Below, one piece after another: positions 55,083 to 64,000 of a DNA stretch of 64,000 nt. The notes beneath the pieces were generated by a model. That model worked only from the letters and a program-made list of their open reading frames with translations, did not search any database and was not told where the DNA came from. The position numbers were made by a program, and so were the translations under genes. The stretch comes from Hydrogenophaga sp. BPS33 (GTDB taxonomy: Bacteria > Pseudomonadota > Gammaproteobacteria > Burkholderiales > Burkholderiaceae_C). The stretch spans positions 248,001 to 312,000 of the forward strand of contig NZ_CP044549.1 in NCBI RefSeq assembly GCF_009859475.1. The letters are read 5' to 3'. Numbering within the stretch: position 1 is the first letter of the stretch; every line of letters starts with the position of its first letter.

Positions 55083-55991
55083 ATGGACCTGAACGACACC
55101 CTGGTGTTCGTGCGCGTGGCGCAAGCCGGTGGTTTCAGTGCCGCCGCGCGCTTGCTGGGCATGCCGGTGTCCACGCTGAGCGTGCGCGTGTCGCGGCTGG
55201 AGCAGCGTCTGGGCGTCACGCTGTTGCAGCGCACCACGCGCCGCCTGCGCCTGACCGAAGCCGGTCAGGCCTACTTGCGCCAGGCCGCGCGCGGCCTGGA
55301 GGAAATTCTGCAGGCCGAGGCCCAGATCGACGCCGGCAAGCACGAAGCGCAGGGGCTGTTGCGCCTCACGCTCCCGATCGACATGGGCGATGAGCAGTTG
55401 CTAGGCATTCTGAGCGCCTACCGCGCGCGCCATCCGGGGGTGTCGGTCGAACTGGTGTTTTCCGATGCGCGCCTCGACCTGGTGGAGCAGGGCCTGGACC
55501 TTGCCCTGAGAGCCGGTGAACTGGCCGATTCCAGCCTGGTTGCGCGCCGCATCGGGCAGGCGCGCTGGGCACCGTTCGCCCACCCGGACTACCTGAAACG
55601 GGCGCCCCCTTTGCGCCAGCCCAAGGACCTCGCGCACCATGCCACGTTGTGCTTCAGCCCGCTGGGGCGCGACAGCTGGACCCTCATGCGCGGCAAGGCA
55701 CGCGCCACCGTGCCTTTGCGCAGCGCCTTCGCGGCCAACGACATGCGGATGATCCGCCAGCTCGCGCTCGACGCACAAGGCGTGGCCTTGCTGCCGGACT
55801 ACGTGTGCCGCCGCGAGATGAGTCATGGGCAGCTGGTGTCCTTGCTCCCGGGTTGGCACGCGCGCACGGACCCGATCCACCTCGTGTATCCGGGGCAGCG
55901 TTTTGTTCCCGCCAAGCTGCGCCACTTCATCGACGAAACCGTACCGGCCCTCTCGGCCTTGTTTTCAATCCCTTCGCACTTGGAAAAATAG
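55083..55991 (+). CDS. LysR-family transcriptional regulator
   Basis: 302 residues. The helix-turn-helix spans DLNDTLVFVRVAQAGGFSAAARLLGMPVSTLSVRVSRLEQRLG, and the effector domain follows. The QAGGFSAAARLLGMPVSTLS pattern is the common CatR/YhcS-like group. It is divergent from the pirin pair, so it most likely controls them. A similar arrangement of LysR plus pirins is frequent in this group of bacteria. Confidence 0.92.
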   Translation: MDLNDTLVFVRVAQAGGFSAAARLLGMPVSTLSVRVSRLEQRLGVTLLQRTTRRLRLTEAGQAYLRQAARGLEEILQAEAQIDAGKHEAQGLLRLTLPIDMGDEQLLGILSAYRARHPGVSVELVFSDARLDLVEQGLDLALRAGELADSSLVARRIGQARWAPFAHPDYLKRAPPLRQPKDLAHHATLCFSPLGRDSWTLMRGKARATVPLRSAFAANDMRMIRQLALDAQGVALLPDYVCRREMSHGQLVSLLPGWHARTDPIHLVYPGQRFVPAKLRHFIDETVPALSALFSIPSHLEK

Positions 55992-56014
55992 TGTGAACAG
56001 GCCCTAGGTTCCCC

Positions 56015-57046
56015 ATGCGCATCGAACACCTTCGCCAACGCCTGCGCGCGCTCGGCGCCAATCCCCGCCATGAACAGCGCGTGCTGCGCCTGTGGTCGCA
56101 AGCCCTGCCGCAGGACGCGGGCCGGCGCGAGATCGCGCATTTCTTGCCGGCCAGGCTGGTGGCGGCCTTGCCCGCGCTGGCCGACGAACTCGCCGCTCTG
56201 GCGCGGGTGCAATCCGTGCATCCGGGCCAGGACGGCTCGGCGCGGCTGCTGGTGGCGTTGGCCGATGGCCAGACCGTGGAGAGCGTGCTGCTGCCGCGCG
56301 ACGGCCTGTGTGTGTCCACCCAGGTCGGCTGTGCGGTGGGCTGTGTGTTCTGCATGACCGGCAAGAGCGGTCTGGTGCGCCAGGTCGGCAGCGCCGAGAT
56401 CGTGGCGCAAGTGGCGCTTGCGCGCGGCCGCCGCCGGGTGAAGAGGGTGGTGTTCATGGGCATGGGCGAGCCCGCGCACAACCTGGACAACGTGCTCGAG
56501 GCGATCGACCTGCTCGGCACGGTGGGCAACATCGGCCACAAGAACCTGGTGTTCTCCACCGTGGGCGATCCGCGCGTATTCGAGGCGCTGCCGCGCGGCC
56601 GCGTCAAGCCTGCATTGGCACTCTCGCTGCACACCACCCGGGCCGAATTGCGCGAACAGCTGCTGCCGCGAGCGCCCCGCATGAGCCCGCAGGAGCTGGT
56701 GGCCGCTGGCGAAGCGTACGCGCGCACCACCGGTTATCCGATTCAATACCAGTGGACCTTGCTCGCGGGCATCAACGACGGCGACGGCGACATCGAGGAC
56801 GTGGCACGCTTGCTGCACGGCAAGTACGCCATCCTCAACATGATCCCGTACAACACGGTCGACGACCTGCCCTACCAGCGCCCGAGCGCGGAACGCGCCA
56901 GTGCCATCGCGCGGCGCCTGCACCAGCGCGGCGTGCTCACCAAGCTGCGCCAGTCGGCCGGGCAGGACGTGGAGGGCGGTTGCGGGCAACTGCGCGCGCG
57001 GGCCGAGCGGCCGGCGCGCCGGGTGATTCCCGTTCATCCCGGGTAG
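56015..57046 (+). CDS. RlmN/Cfr-family radical SAM methyltransferase paralogue
   Basis: 343 residues. The radical-SAM cluster is C106-x3-C110-x2-C113 in VGCAVGCVFC. Cys99 and Cys323 (DVEGGCGQL) match the RlmN pair Cys118/Cys355 that carries out methyl transfer on adenosine C2. LSLHTT, NMIPYNTV and the flanking LGTVGNIGHKN fit the family. The genomic context is not that of the housekeeping rlmN, so this looks like a second copy. It overlaps the convergent next gene by 13 bp. Confidence 0.87.
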   Translation: MRIEHLRQRLRALGANPRHEQRVLRLWSQALPQDAGRREIAHFLPARLVAALPALADELAALARVQSVHPGQDGSARLLVALADGQTVESVLLPRDGLCVSTQVGCAVGCVFCMTGKSGLVRQVGSAEIVAQVALARGRRRVKRVVFMGMGEPAHNLDNVLEAIDLLGTVGNIGHKNLVFSTVGDPRVFEALPRGRVKPALALSLHTTRAELREQLLPRAPRMSPQELVAAGEAYARTTGYPIQYQWTLLAGINDGDGDIEDVARLLHGKYAILNMIPYNTVDDLPYQRPSAERASAIARRLHQRGVLTKLRQSAGQDVEGGCGQLRARAERPARRVIPVHPG

Positions 57047-57834
57047 GGAGACGTTGCGGGTGCCGAGGGAGCGCCGGTGTCGGGCGCATCCGCCGTGAAC
57101 ACGACTTGCACGCCGCAGCCGTTGCGCGACATGGCGACGCGCCGCAGATGATGGCGCCACGCCTGTCCGGTGAGCGGGCCTTCGCCGCGTGCGCAATACG
57201 GCGCACGCGTCTCGTCGTCGAACACCATGGCATCGGGTGACAGGCGCGCGAGGCATTCCAGCGCTTCCAGGCGGCCATCGGTGACGGCCACCACACCATC
57301 ACCCTGGGCTTGGCGCATGGCCCGGGTTCCCGTGCCCGTGTGACGGCGCATGAAGTCGAACACCTCCTCGCGGCGGTCCTGCGGAATGAGCGTGGGCGCC
57401 AGCCGCACCAGATCGGAGTTGTCGAAATGGCGCTCGCCGTAACCGCCTGCCGAGGCCCTGCCGGCGAGCGCGTCGAACAGGCGGCTGCGAACGCAGGGGT
57501 GGGGTGCCACGAGCAAGAAGTGGCTTGTGAACCGACCGTCGTCGGTGCGGGCCGCTTTTGCGTCGCGCTGGTTCAGCAACTGCCAGATCAGCAGCGCCAG
57601 CGTGACGCAGATCTGGTCCGTACCGCAGGTCAGCCCCACCCGGTGCACCCGTTGGGCGGGCCGAGGTGCGGCGGCGTTCGGTGCCTCGTGAGCCCCGATG
57701 GTGTTCAGGATCGCCAGGCGCTGGCGCTCGAGAAAGCCGGGGTCGCTGCGGCGCTGGCGCTCGCGAGGGCCGAACCACCACCGCAGCAGCGCGTCGGTGG
57801 TGACTGTAGAACTTGGTAGTATGTTGTTGGACAT
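57034..57834 (-). CDS. Degenerate restriction-helicase (type III Res-like) fragment
   Basis: 266 residues. The stretches LLRWWFGPRERQR, LERQRLAILNTIGAHE, LALLIWQLLN, RFTSHFLLVAPH and RHFDNSDLVRL resemble, from memory, the N-terminal half of large DEAD/DEAH restriction proteins (Res subunit type). Where those have a Walker A (TGxGKT), this has LTCGTDQIC (68-76). Motif II is FDDETR (205-210) rather than DEAH, and motif III is FTADAP (246-251). It ends soon after motif III, at about a quarter of full length. It looks like an inactivated relic, though still an intact open frame with a GGGAG site before ATG 57834. Confidence 0.55.
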   Translation of the reverse strand: MSNNILPSSTVTTDALLRWWFGPRERQRRSDPGFLERQRLAILNTIGAHEAPNAAAPRPAQRVHRVGLTCGTDQICVTLALLIWQLLNQRDAKAARTDDGRFTSHFLLVAPHPCVRSRLFDALAGRASAGGYGERHFDNSDLVRLAPTLIPQDRREEVFDFMRRHTGTGTRAMRQAQGDGVVAVTDGRLEALECLARLSPDAMVFDDETRAPYCARGEGPLTGQAWRHHLRRVAMSRNGCGVQVVFTADAPDTGAPSAPATSPYPG

Positions 57835-58268
57835 AAAACTCCCTGATTGAATACATTTTTCAGAAAGTTTAATCAATAGGTAGTGCGTTGACCAACTGTC
57901 TTCTTGGTTTCATATCCCATGGGGTATTCGGCGACCATCGCATCGGGCGCAGCAGAGGCCGCGTGGGCTGGTTGCGACAAATCGGCGTTGTCGTTCCGGG
58001 TGACCCGGGGCGGTCAGGTGGCCGGTTGCACACCATGGGCCTCATGCGGCTGCATTCCTGGGGGCGTGCGCACGGCAAGCGCGGTAAGTGAATACTTCCG
58101 AATGCCGTGAAATTCATTTGGTGGGTACTGCTCAGGCCCAGCCGTCCCAAGAGCTGGTGTCCCGGCCATCAGAACCGCGTCTTTTTTCTGGCACTGCTGC
58201 GCTTTTTTGCCGGTAGAGTCTTAATCAACACGTGTATCAGGGGGATAACAAGACGGCGAGGTGACGCA
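57835..58268. other. Intergenic region between the Res-like relic and the regulator gene
   Basis: 434 bp with no convincing gene. The first 60 bp are AT-rich (TTCAGAAAGTTTAATCAATA), unlike the flanks. Two short overlapping frames on either strand show no family or ribosome-binding site. The last part is AT-rich and should hold the promoter of the 58269 gene. Confidence 0.4.
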
Positions 58269-58706
58269 ATGCCGAAAACTAGCGTTCAGGGCATGGATCA
58301 CAAGCTCGAATTTGCCCAAAGGCTGCGGGATGCGATGGTGTCGGCGGGCCTGGAGCCCAGGCCCAGCGTGCTGCTCAACTTGTTCAACGCGCGTTACTGG
58401 GGCCGTTCGGTGTCGTTCCAGGGGGCGGCCCGTTGGCTGCGCGGCGAGTCGATTCCCGAGCAGGACAAGCTGCTGGTGCTGGCCGAAATCCTGCGCGTGG
58501 AGCCCGAGGTGTTGCGCTTTGGCCAAGCGGTGCGTCAGCGTGTGCAGGAGCAACGCAAGCGATGGGACGAGGGCTTGAGTTACCAGGAGCGCGAGGTGCT
58601 GGACGCCTTCCTCAACCTGCCGGTGCCGCAGCGCAAGATCGTGCGTGAGGTGATCCTGGCATTTGCGCAGGCCCACCCGGCCAGGGACGGGGCTGCCGTG
58701 GCCTGA
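58269..58706 (+). CDS. Small helix-turn-helix-like regulator
   Basis: 145 residues. FAQRLRDAMVSAGLEPRPSVLLNLFNARY with SVSFQGAARWLRGESIPEQDKLLVLAEILRVEPEVL is close in pattern to the N-terminal helix-turn-helix of phage-repressor-like XRE proteins. The C-terminal half is helical and unknown. It lacks a peptidase domain. A GAGG site is 7 bases before ATG 58269. It lies just before the SAH riboswitch of metH2, with a hairpin between. Confidence 0.75.
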   Translation: MPKTSVQGMDHKLEFAQRLRDAMVSAGLEPRPSVLLNLFNARYWGRSVSFQGAARWLRGESIPEQDKLLVLAEILRVEPEVLRFGQAVRQRVQEQRKRWDEGLSYQEREVLDAFLNLPVPQRKIVREVILAFAQAHPARDGAAVA

Positions 58707-58717
58707 GAAGGTGTGAA

Positions 58718-58738
58718 GGCTTCCCTGTGGAAGCCCTT
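58718..58738 (+). terminator. Hairpin after the small regulator gene
   Basis: GGCTTCC (58718-58724), loop CTGT, GGAAGCC (58729-58735), then CTTTG. The stem is perfect but the T tract is short, so it is a weak terminator. Confidence 0.5.
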
Positions 58739-58779
58739 TGCGCCAAGAAGTGCGTGGCGCCACGCTAAAATCGCCGCCT

Positions 58780-58872
58780 CTCAAGGAGCGTTGCAGCGCC
58801 GGCGGGCTTTTCACAGGCTCCTCACCGTGCGTCAGGCTTGAGTGGGCGCAAACAGGCCCAAACGGCGCTCAC
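58780..58872 (+). ncRNA. S-adenosylhomocysteine (SAH) riboswitch
   Basis: Conserved parts of the ahcY-type SAH riboswitch are seen in order: CAAGGAGCGTTGCAGCG, CAGGCTTGAG and AACGGCGCTCACC. P1 is a perfect 6-bp pair CTCAAG (58780-58785) with CTTGAG (58837-58842). A pseudoknot forms between GAGCG (58786-58790) and CGCTC (58866-58870), with a TGGG/CCCA hairpin between. SAH binding turns on methionine-cycle genes. It directly precedes metH2, so a start at 58842 cannot be right. The -10 TAAAAT (58765-58770) lies upstream. Confidence 0.93.
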
Positions 58873-58907
58873 CAGTCTGTTGTCCGCAACCTGTCTTGGT
58901 GAGTCCC

Positions 58908-61640
<2,733 letters not shown>

Positions 61641-61761
61641 GGCCGGTCGGTAGGGGATAATTCCGCGCATTCGCGATCCGTTGGGATCGCCCGGGTCAGC
61701 CACGAACGCTGCAGCCAGCCCGCCCAGGTGTCTTTCCTGCTGTCTGGTCCTTGGCCCACCC

Positions 61762-62340
61762 GTGTTCGACCACTACTACCGCGAACTGTTCAACTTCCTG
61801 GCGCTCAAGCTGCGGGACCGCGACGCCGCGGCCGACCTGGCGCAGGAAAGTTTTGCCCGTGTGTATGCGGCGCAACGTTCGGGCACGGCGATCCGCGACC
61901 CCCGTGCGCTGCTCTACAGGATCGCGCGCAATCTCCTGACCGATCGTTACCGCCGCCACGCGGTGCGCGCGGGGGCGGACGCCGCCGCACCGTTGGACGA
62001 AGACGCGGACCGTCGCGGCTTCGATGTCGACGAACAGGCCGGCCCGGCCGCCCTGGAGCCGGAAACGGCCCTGGCCGTGCGTCAGCGCTTCGAGGCCATC
62101 GCGGCGATCGTGGACAGCCTGCCGCCGCGCTGTCGCGAAGCCTTTATCTTGGTGAAGTTCGATGGCTTGAGCCACGCCGAAGCGGCGATCCGGATGGGCA
62201 TCGCCGTCAAGACGGTGGAGATGCAGGTGCAGATCGCGTTGAATGCTTGCTGGGACCGACTGGATGCGCTTGAGCGGGGCGCTCAGCGCGGCGGCAGCGA
62301 GCGCCCGCGCCGAGAGCGGGGCCGCAAGCCCGAGCCTTGA
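61762..62340 (+). CDS. ECF sigma factor, FecI type
   Basis: 192 residues. Sigma region 2 is YYRELFNFLALKLRDRDAAADLAQESFARVYA, and region 4 is LPPRCREAFILVKFDGLSHAEAAIRMGIAVKTVEMQV. The C-terminus is basic. It should direct RNA polymerase to the ferric siderophore receptor gene. No ATG fits; GTG 61762 gives MFDHYYREL, and an upstream TTG (61681) is possible. A weak Fur-like motif, GGGATAATTCCGCGCATTC, lies upstream at 61652-61670. FecR follows in the operon. Confidence 0.9.
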   Translation: MFDHYYRELFNFLALKLRDRDAAADLAQESFARVYAAQRSGTAIRDPRALLYRIARNLLTDRYRRHAVRAGADAAAPLDEDADRRGFDVDEQAGPAALEPETALAVRQRFEAIAAIVDSLPPRCREAFILVKFDGLSHAEAAIRMGIAVKTVEMQVQIALNACWDRLDALERGAQRGGSERPRRERGRKPEP

Positions 62341-62434
62341 GCCGCAGACCCTACGCCATCACCATGCCAGCACCCACGAAAGTCCTTACAGGGTCGAACC
62401 CCGATCATGCGTCTACAGACAGGAGAAAACCTGC

Positions 62435-63535
62435 ATGACCGTGGCCAACGTTTTCAGCAACTCCTCCACCGACGGCGATGACCCCTTGCGTTTGCGCGAG
62501 GCGGCGCTGGGCTGGTTCGTGCGGCGGCGCGACACGGCCGCCTGGGGCCGAGACGACGAGGCCGCGTTCCAGTCATGGCTGGCGTCGGACGTGCGCCATG
62601 CCCCGGCTTATGCGCAGTGCGGCCAGCAATGGGAGCGCCTGGACGGCATGCCCGACGATCTCATGGCGCGGATGCGGCGCAACCTGGTGCGCGACAAGGC
62701 CTTGATGGAGACGCTCCAAGCACCGGCCGAGGACGCGCGACCCATGGCCGTGGCCTCGCGGCGGCGTTTCCTGCAGCCTGCCACCGCGCTGGCCGGTGTC
62801 GCGCTGATGGCCGGGGTGGGGCTGTTGACCTGGCGGCACCAGCAGGCCAAACCCGTCTGGGTGCAGGCGTTCCAGACCGGGCGCGGCGAGCAACGCAGCG
62901 TGCGCTTGCCCGACGGCTCCACGCTGCGACTGGACACTGCCACGCGTGTGGCCGTGTCCTACTACCGCGGGCAGCGCGAGGTCCGGCTGTTCGACGGACA
63001 GGCCTTGTTCGACGTGCAAGCGGATGCCGCGCGTCCTTTTCACCTGTGGGCCGGGCCCTTGCGCGTGACCGTGGTCGGCACGCGCTTCTCGGTGCGCCAC
63101 ACCCCCGATTTGCCGGGCAACGCCGGTGTGCGGGTGGCGGTGGAGCATGGCAAGGTCCGGGTGGCGCGCCCCGATGCCTTCGGCGAAGGCAACACGCCCC
63201 GGTGGCCCGGCGTGCTGTTGACTGCGGGGGAGCAGGTGGCCAGCGACGCGCGTGGCGTCCTGGAGCCGGTGGCCGCCGTGCCGTCGGGCGGCATCGCTCC
63301 GTGGCAGAACCAGCGCGTGAGCTTCGTGGACGTGCCGCTGGGCCAGGCGCTCGCGGAACTGGAGCGTTATCGGCCCAGTGGTTTGCGCGTGCGCGACCCC
63401 GCCGTGGCCGCCCTGCGGCTGTCGGGCACGTTCGATCCCTTGAATCCGCAAACCCTGCGCATCGCGCTGCCCCGGGTGTTGCCGGTGCGCTTGAGCGATA
63501 GCGGCGATGGCGAAACCGAGGTGCTGCTGCGCTGA
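62435..63535 (+). CDS. FecR-family anti-sigma regulator
   Basis: 366 residues. The cytosolic N-terminal DUF4880-like region (LREAALGWFVRRRDTAAWG, FQSWLASDVRHAPAY) binds the sigma factor. One membrane helix is at about 112-128 (ATALAGVALMAGVGLLT). The periplasmic FecR domain has TGRGEQRSVRLPDGSTLRLDTAT, and a STN-like C-terminal end. The protein relays the state of the TonB receptor to the sigma factor. AGGAG precedes ATG 62435. Confidence 0.93.
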   Translation: MTVANVFSNSSTDGDDPLRLREAALGWFVRRRDTAAWGRDDEAAFQSWLASDVRHAPAYAQCGQQWERLDGMPDDLMARMRRNLVRDKALMETLQAPAEDARPMAVASRRRFLQPATALAGVALMAGVGLLTWRHQQAKPVWVQAFQTGRGEQRSVRLPDGSTLRLDTATRVAVSYYRGQREVRLFDGQALFDVQADAARPFHLWAGPLRVTVVGTRFSVRHTPDLPGNAGVRVAVEHGKVRVARPDAFGEGNTPRWPGVLLTAGEQVASDARGVLEPVAAVPSGGIAPWQNQRVSFVDVPLGQALAELERYRPSGLRVRDPAVAALRLSGTFDPLNPQTLRIALPRVLPVRLSDSGDGETEVLLR

Positions 63536-63552
63536 TGCTGGGTGGCAGCCGA

Positions 63553-63571
63553 AATAAGAATTTTTCGCATT
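63553..63571. promoter_or_regulatory. Fur-box-like site before the TonB receptor gene
   Basis: AATAAGAATTTTTCGCATT. Its complement AATGCGAAAAATTCTTATT matches 16 of 19 positions of the inverted-repeat Fur box AATGAGAATAATTCTCATT. It lies 73 bp before the receptor start, consistent with iron repression. Confidence 0.6.
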
Positions 63572-63643
63572 GGGTACAGGGTTGGGGCGCTTCGCTGCGT
63601 CAACACAGGTAGTCGCTGTTTTGTCTACCTGGAGAAGACCCTC

Positions 63644-64000
63644 ATGAACCGCCTTTCGATGCGGCCGCTGCCGCTCGCCCTCGTATTGGCCATTGCCTTC
63701 AGTGCCCCGGCCCTGCACGCACAGACCGGTGGCGGCACGCCGGTGCAGATCCGCATTGCCGCCCAGCCGCTGGCGCAGGCCTTGAACGACTGGGCGCGGC
63801 AGACCGGCCTGCAGCTGGTGGTGCAGCAAAGTGCCGTGGCAGGTAAAAACGCGCCCGCGATCTCGGGCCCCCTGAGCCCGCGCCAGGCGCTCGATCGGTT
63901 GCTGGAGGGCAGCGGGCTGTCCGGCCGTTTCGAGGGCCGTCTGGTGACGATCGAGCCTGTGCCCCGCGCAGGCGAGGCCACCACGCTGGGCACCGTGACG
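63644..64000 (+). CDS. TonB-dependent siderophore receptor with signalling domain, 3' end outside the window
   Basis: 119 residues visible. A signal peptide (LALVLAIAFSAPALHAQ) is followed by the STN domain (VQIRIAAQPLAQALNDWARQTGLQL, LSPRQALDRLLEGSGLSGRF), which interacts with FecR in FecA/FpvA-type transducers. The plug and barrel lie beyond the window. GGAGAA precedes the ATG. It completes the FecI-FecR-receptor signalling unit, which responds to a ferric siderophore. Confidence 0.93.
   Translation, partial: MNRLSMRPLPLALVLAIAFSAPALHAQTGGGTPVQIRIAAQPLAQALNDWARQTGLQLVVQQSAVAGKNAPAISGPLSPRQALDRLLEGSGLSGRFEGRLVTIEPVPRAGEATTLGTVT

Noticed and set aside
57869..58150. A 93-residue minus-strand frame in the 57835-58268 gap
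   Set aside because: No ribosome-binding site and no family; basic and Pro/Arg-rich, as expected of chance frames here.
58842..58907. An in-frame extension of metH2 upstream to 58842
   Set aside because: It lies inside the SAH riboswitch (P1 and pseudoknot), so it is untranslated leader.
61671..61688. GCGATCC/GGATCGC hairpin after metH2
   Set aside because: A perfect stem, but there is no T tract, so it is not called a terminator.

Overview
This is a dense, GC-rich (about two-thirds G+C by eye) stretch of bacterial chromosome. Gene content and local signals point to the Burkholderiales, most like the Comamonadaceae (for example Hydrogenophaga). The evidence is a parA-parB region with a parS site, a methionine synthase split into two genes, a SAH riboswitch in front of the second half, a GTP-type PEP carboxykinase, and a TRAP/FAH catabolic operon. 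The taxonomic call is an inference. No tRNA, rRNA, CRISPR array, prophage or intact insertion sequence was seen. About 60 protein genes cover nearly all of the window.

Layout. 1-2016: the chromosome-partitioning locus parA (5' end cut off), a small hydrolase whose first codons contain parS, and parB. 2023-10126: housekeeping and stress genes, including a GlcD/D-lactate dehydrogenase, a PduO-type cobalamin adenosyltransferase, a Zn/Cd/Pb P-type ATPase behind a MerR-family promoter, a thioesterase and an AsmA-like protein. 10131-11438: a uracil permease. 11560-19274: an eight-gene minus-strand catabolic operon (TetR, TRAP transporter, SMP-30 lactonase, GST, cyclase, fumarylacetoacetase). It faces a divergent acetoacetyl-CoA synthetase that would activate the acetoacetate released by fumarylacetoacetase.

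22409-26539: a divergent cluster around a perfect palindrome. One side encodes MarR and a flavin reductase. The other encodes a NicX-like ring-cleavage dioxygenase, a NicD-like hydrolase and an acyl-CoA-dehydrogenase-fold flavoprotein. This looks like an uncharacterised pathway for a nitrogen heterocycle and is the strongest candidate for something new. 26563-39927: mostly core genes, including DadA with an ArgP/LysG-type regulator, fasciclin, TetR, UspA, a phosphoesterase, LysR, PckG, a 47-residue membrane protein, an MscS-type channel and threonine ammonia-lyase. 40099-45481: a tandem AAA+ ATPase, a small conserved protein, RecQ and a rhodanese.

45562-61640: the two halves of methionine synthase, 12.3 kb apart. 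Between them lie a cyclic-nucleotide-binding protein, a NarX/NarL-like two-component system, a cyanate/nitrate-type ABC transporter with cyanase, two pirins, a LysR regulator, an RlmN paralogue, a degenerate restriction-helicase relic and a small regulator. 61762-64000: a FecI-FecR-TonB receptor system for ferric siderophore signalling, cut by the window end, with a Fur-box-like site before the receptor.
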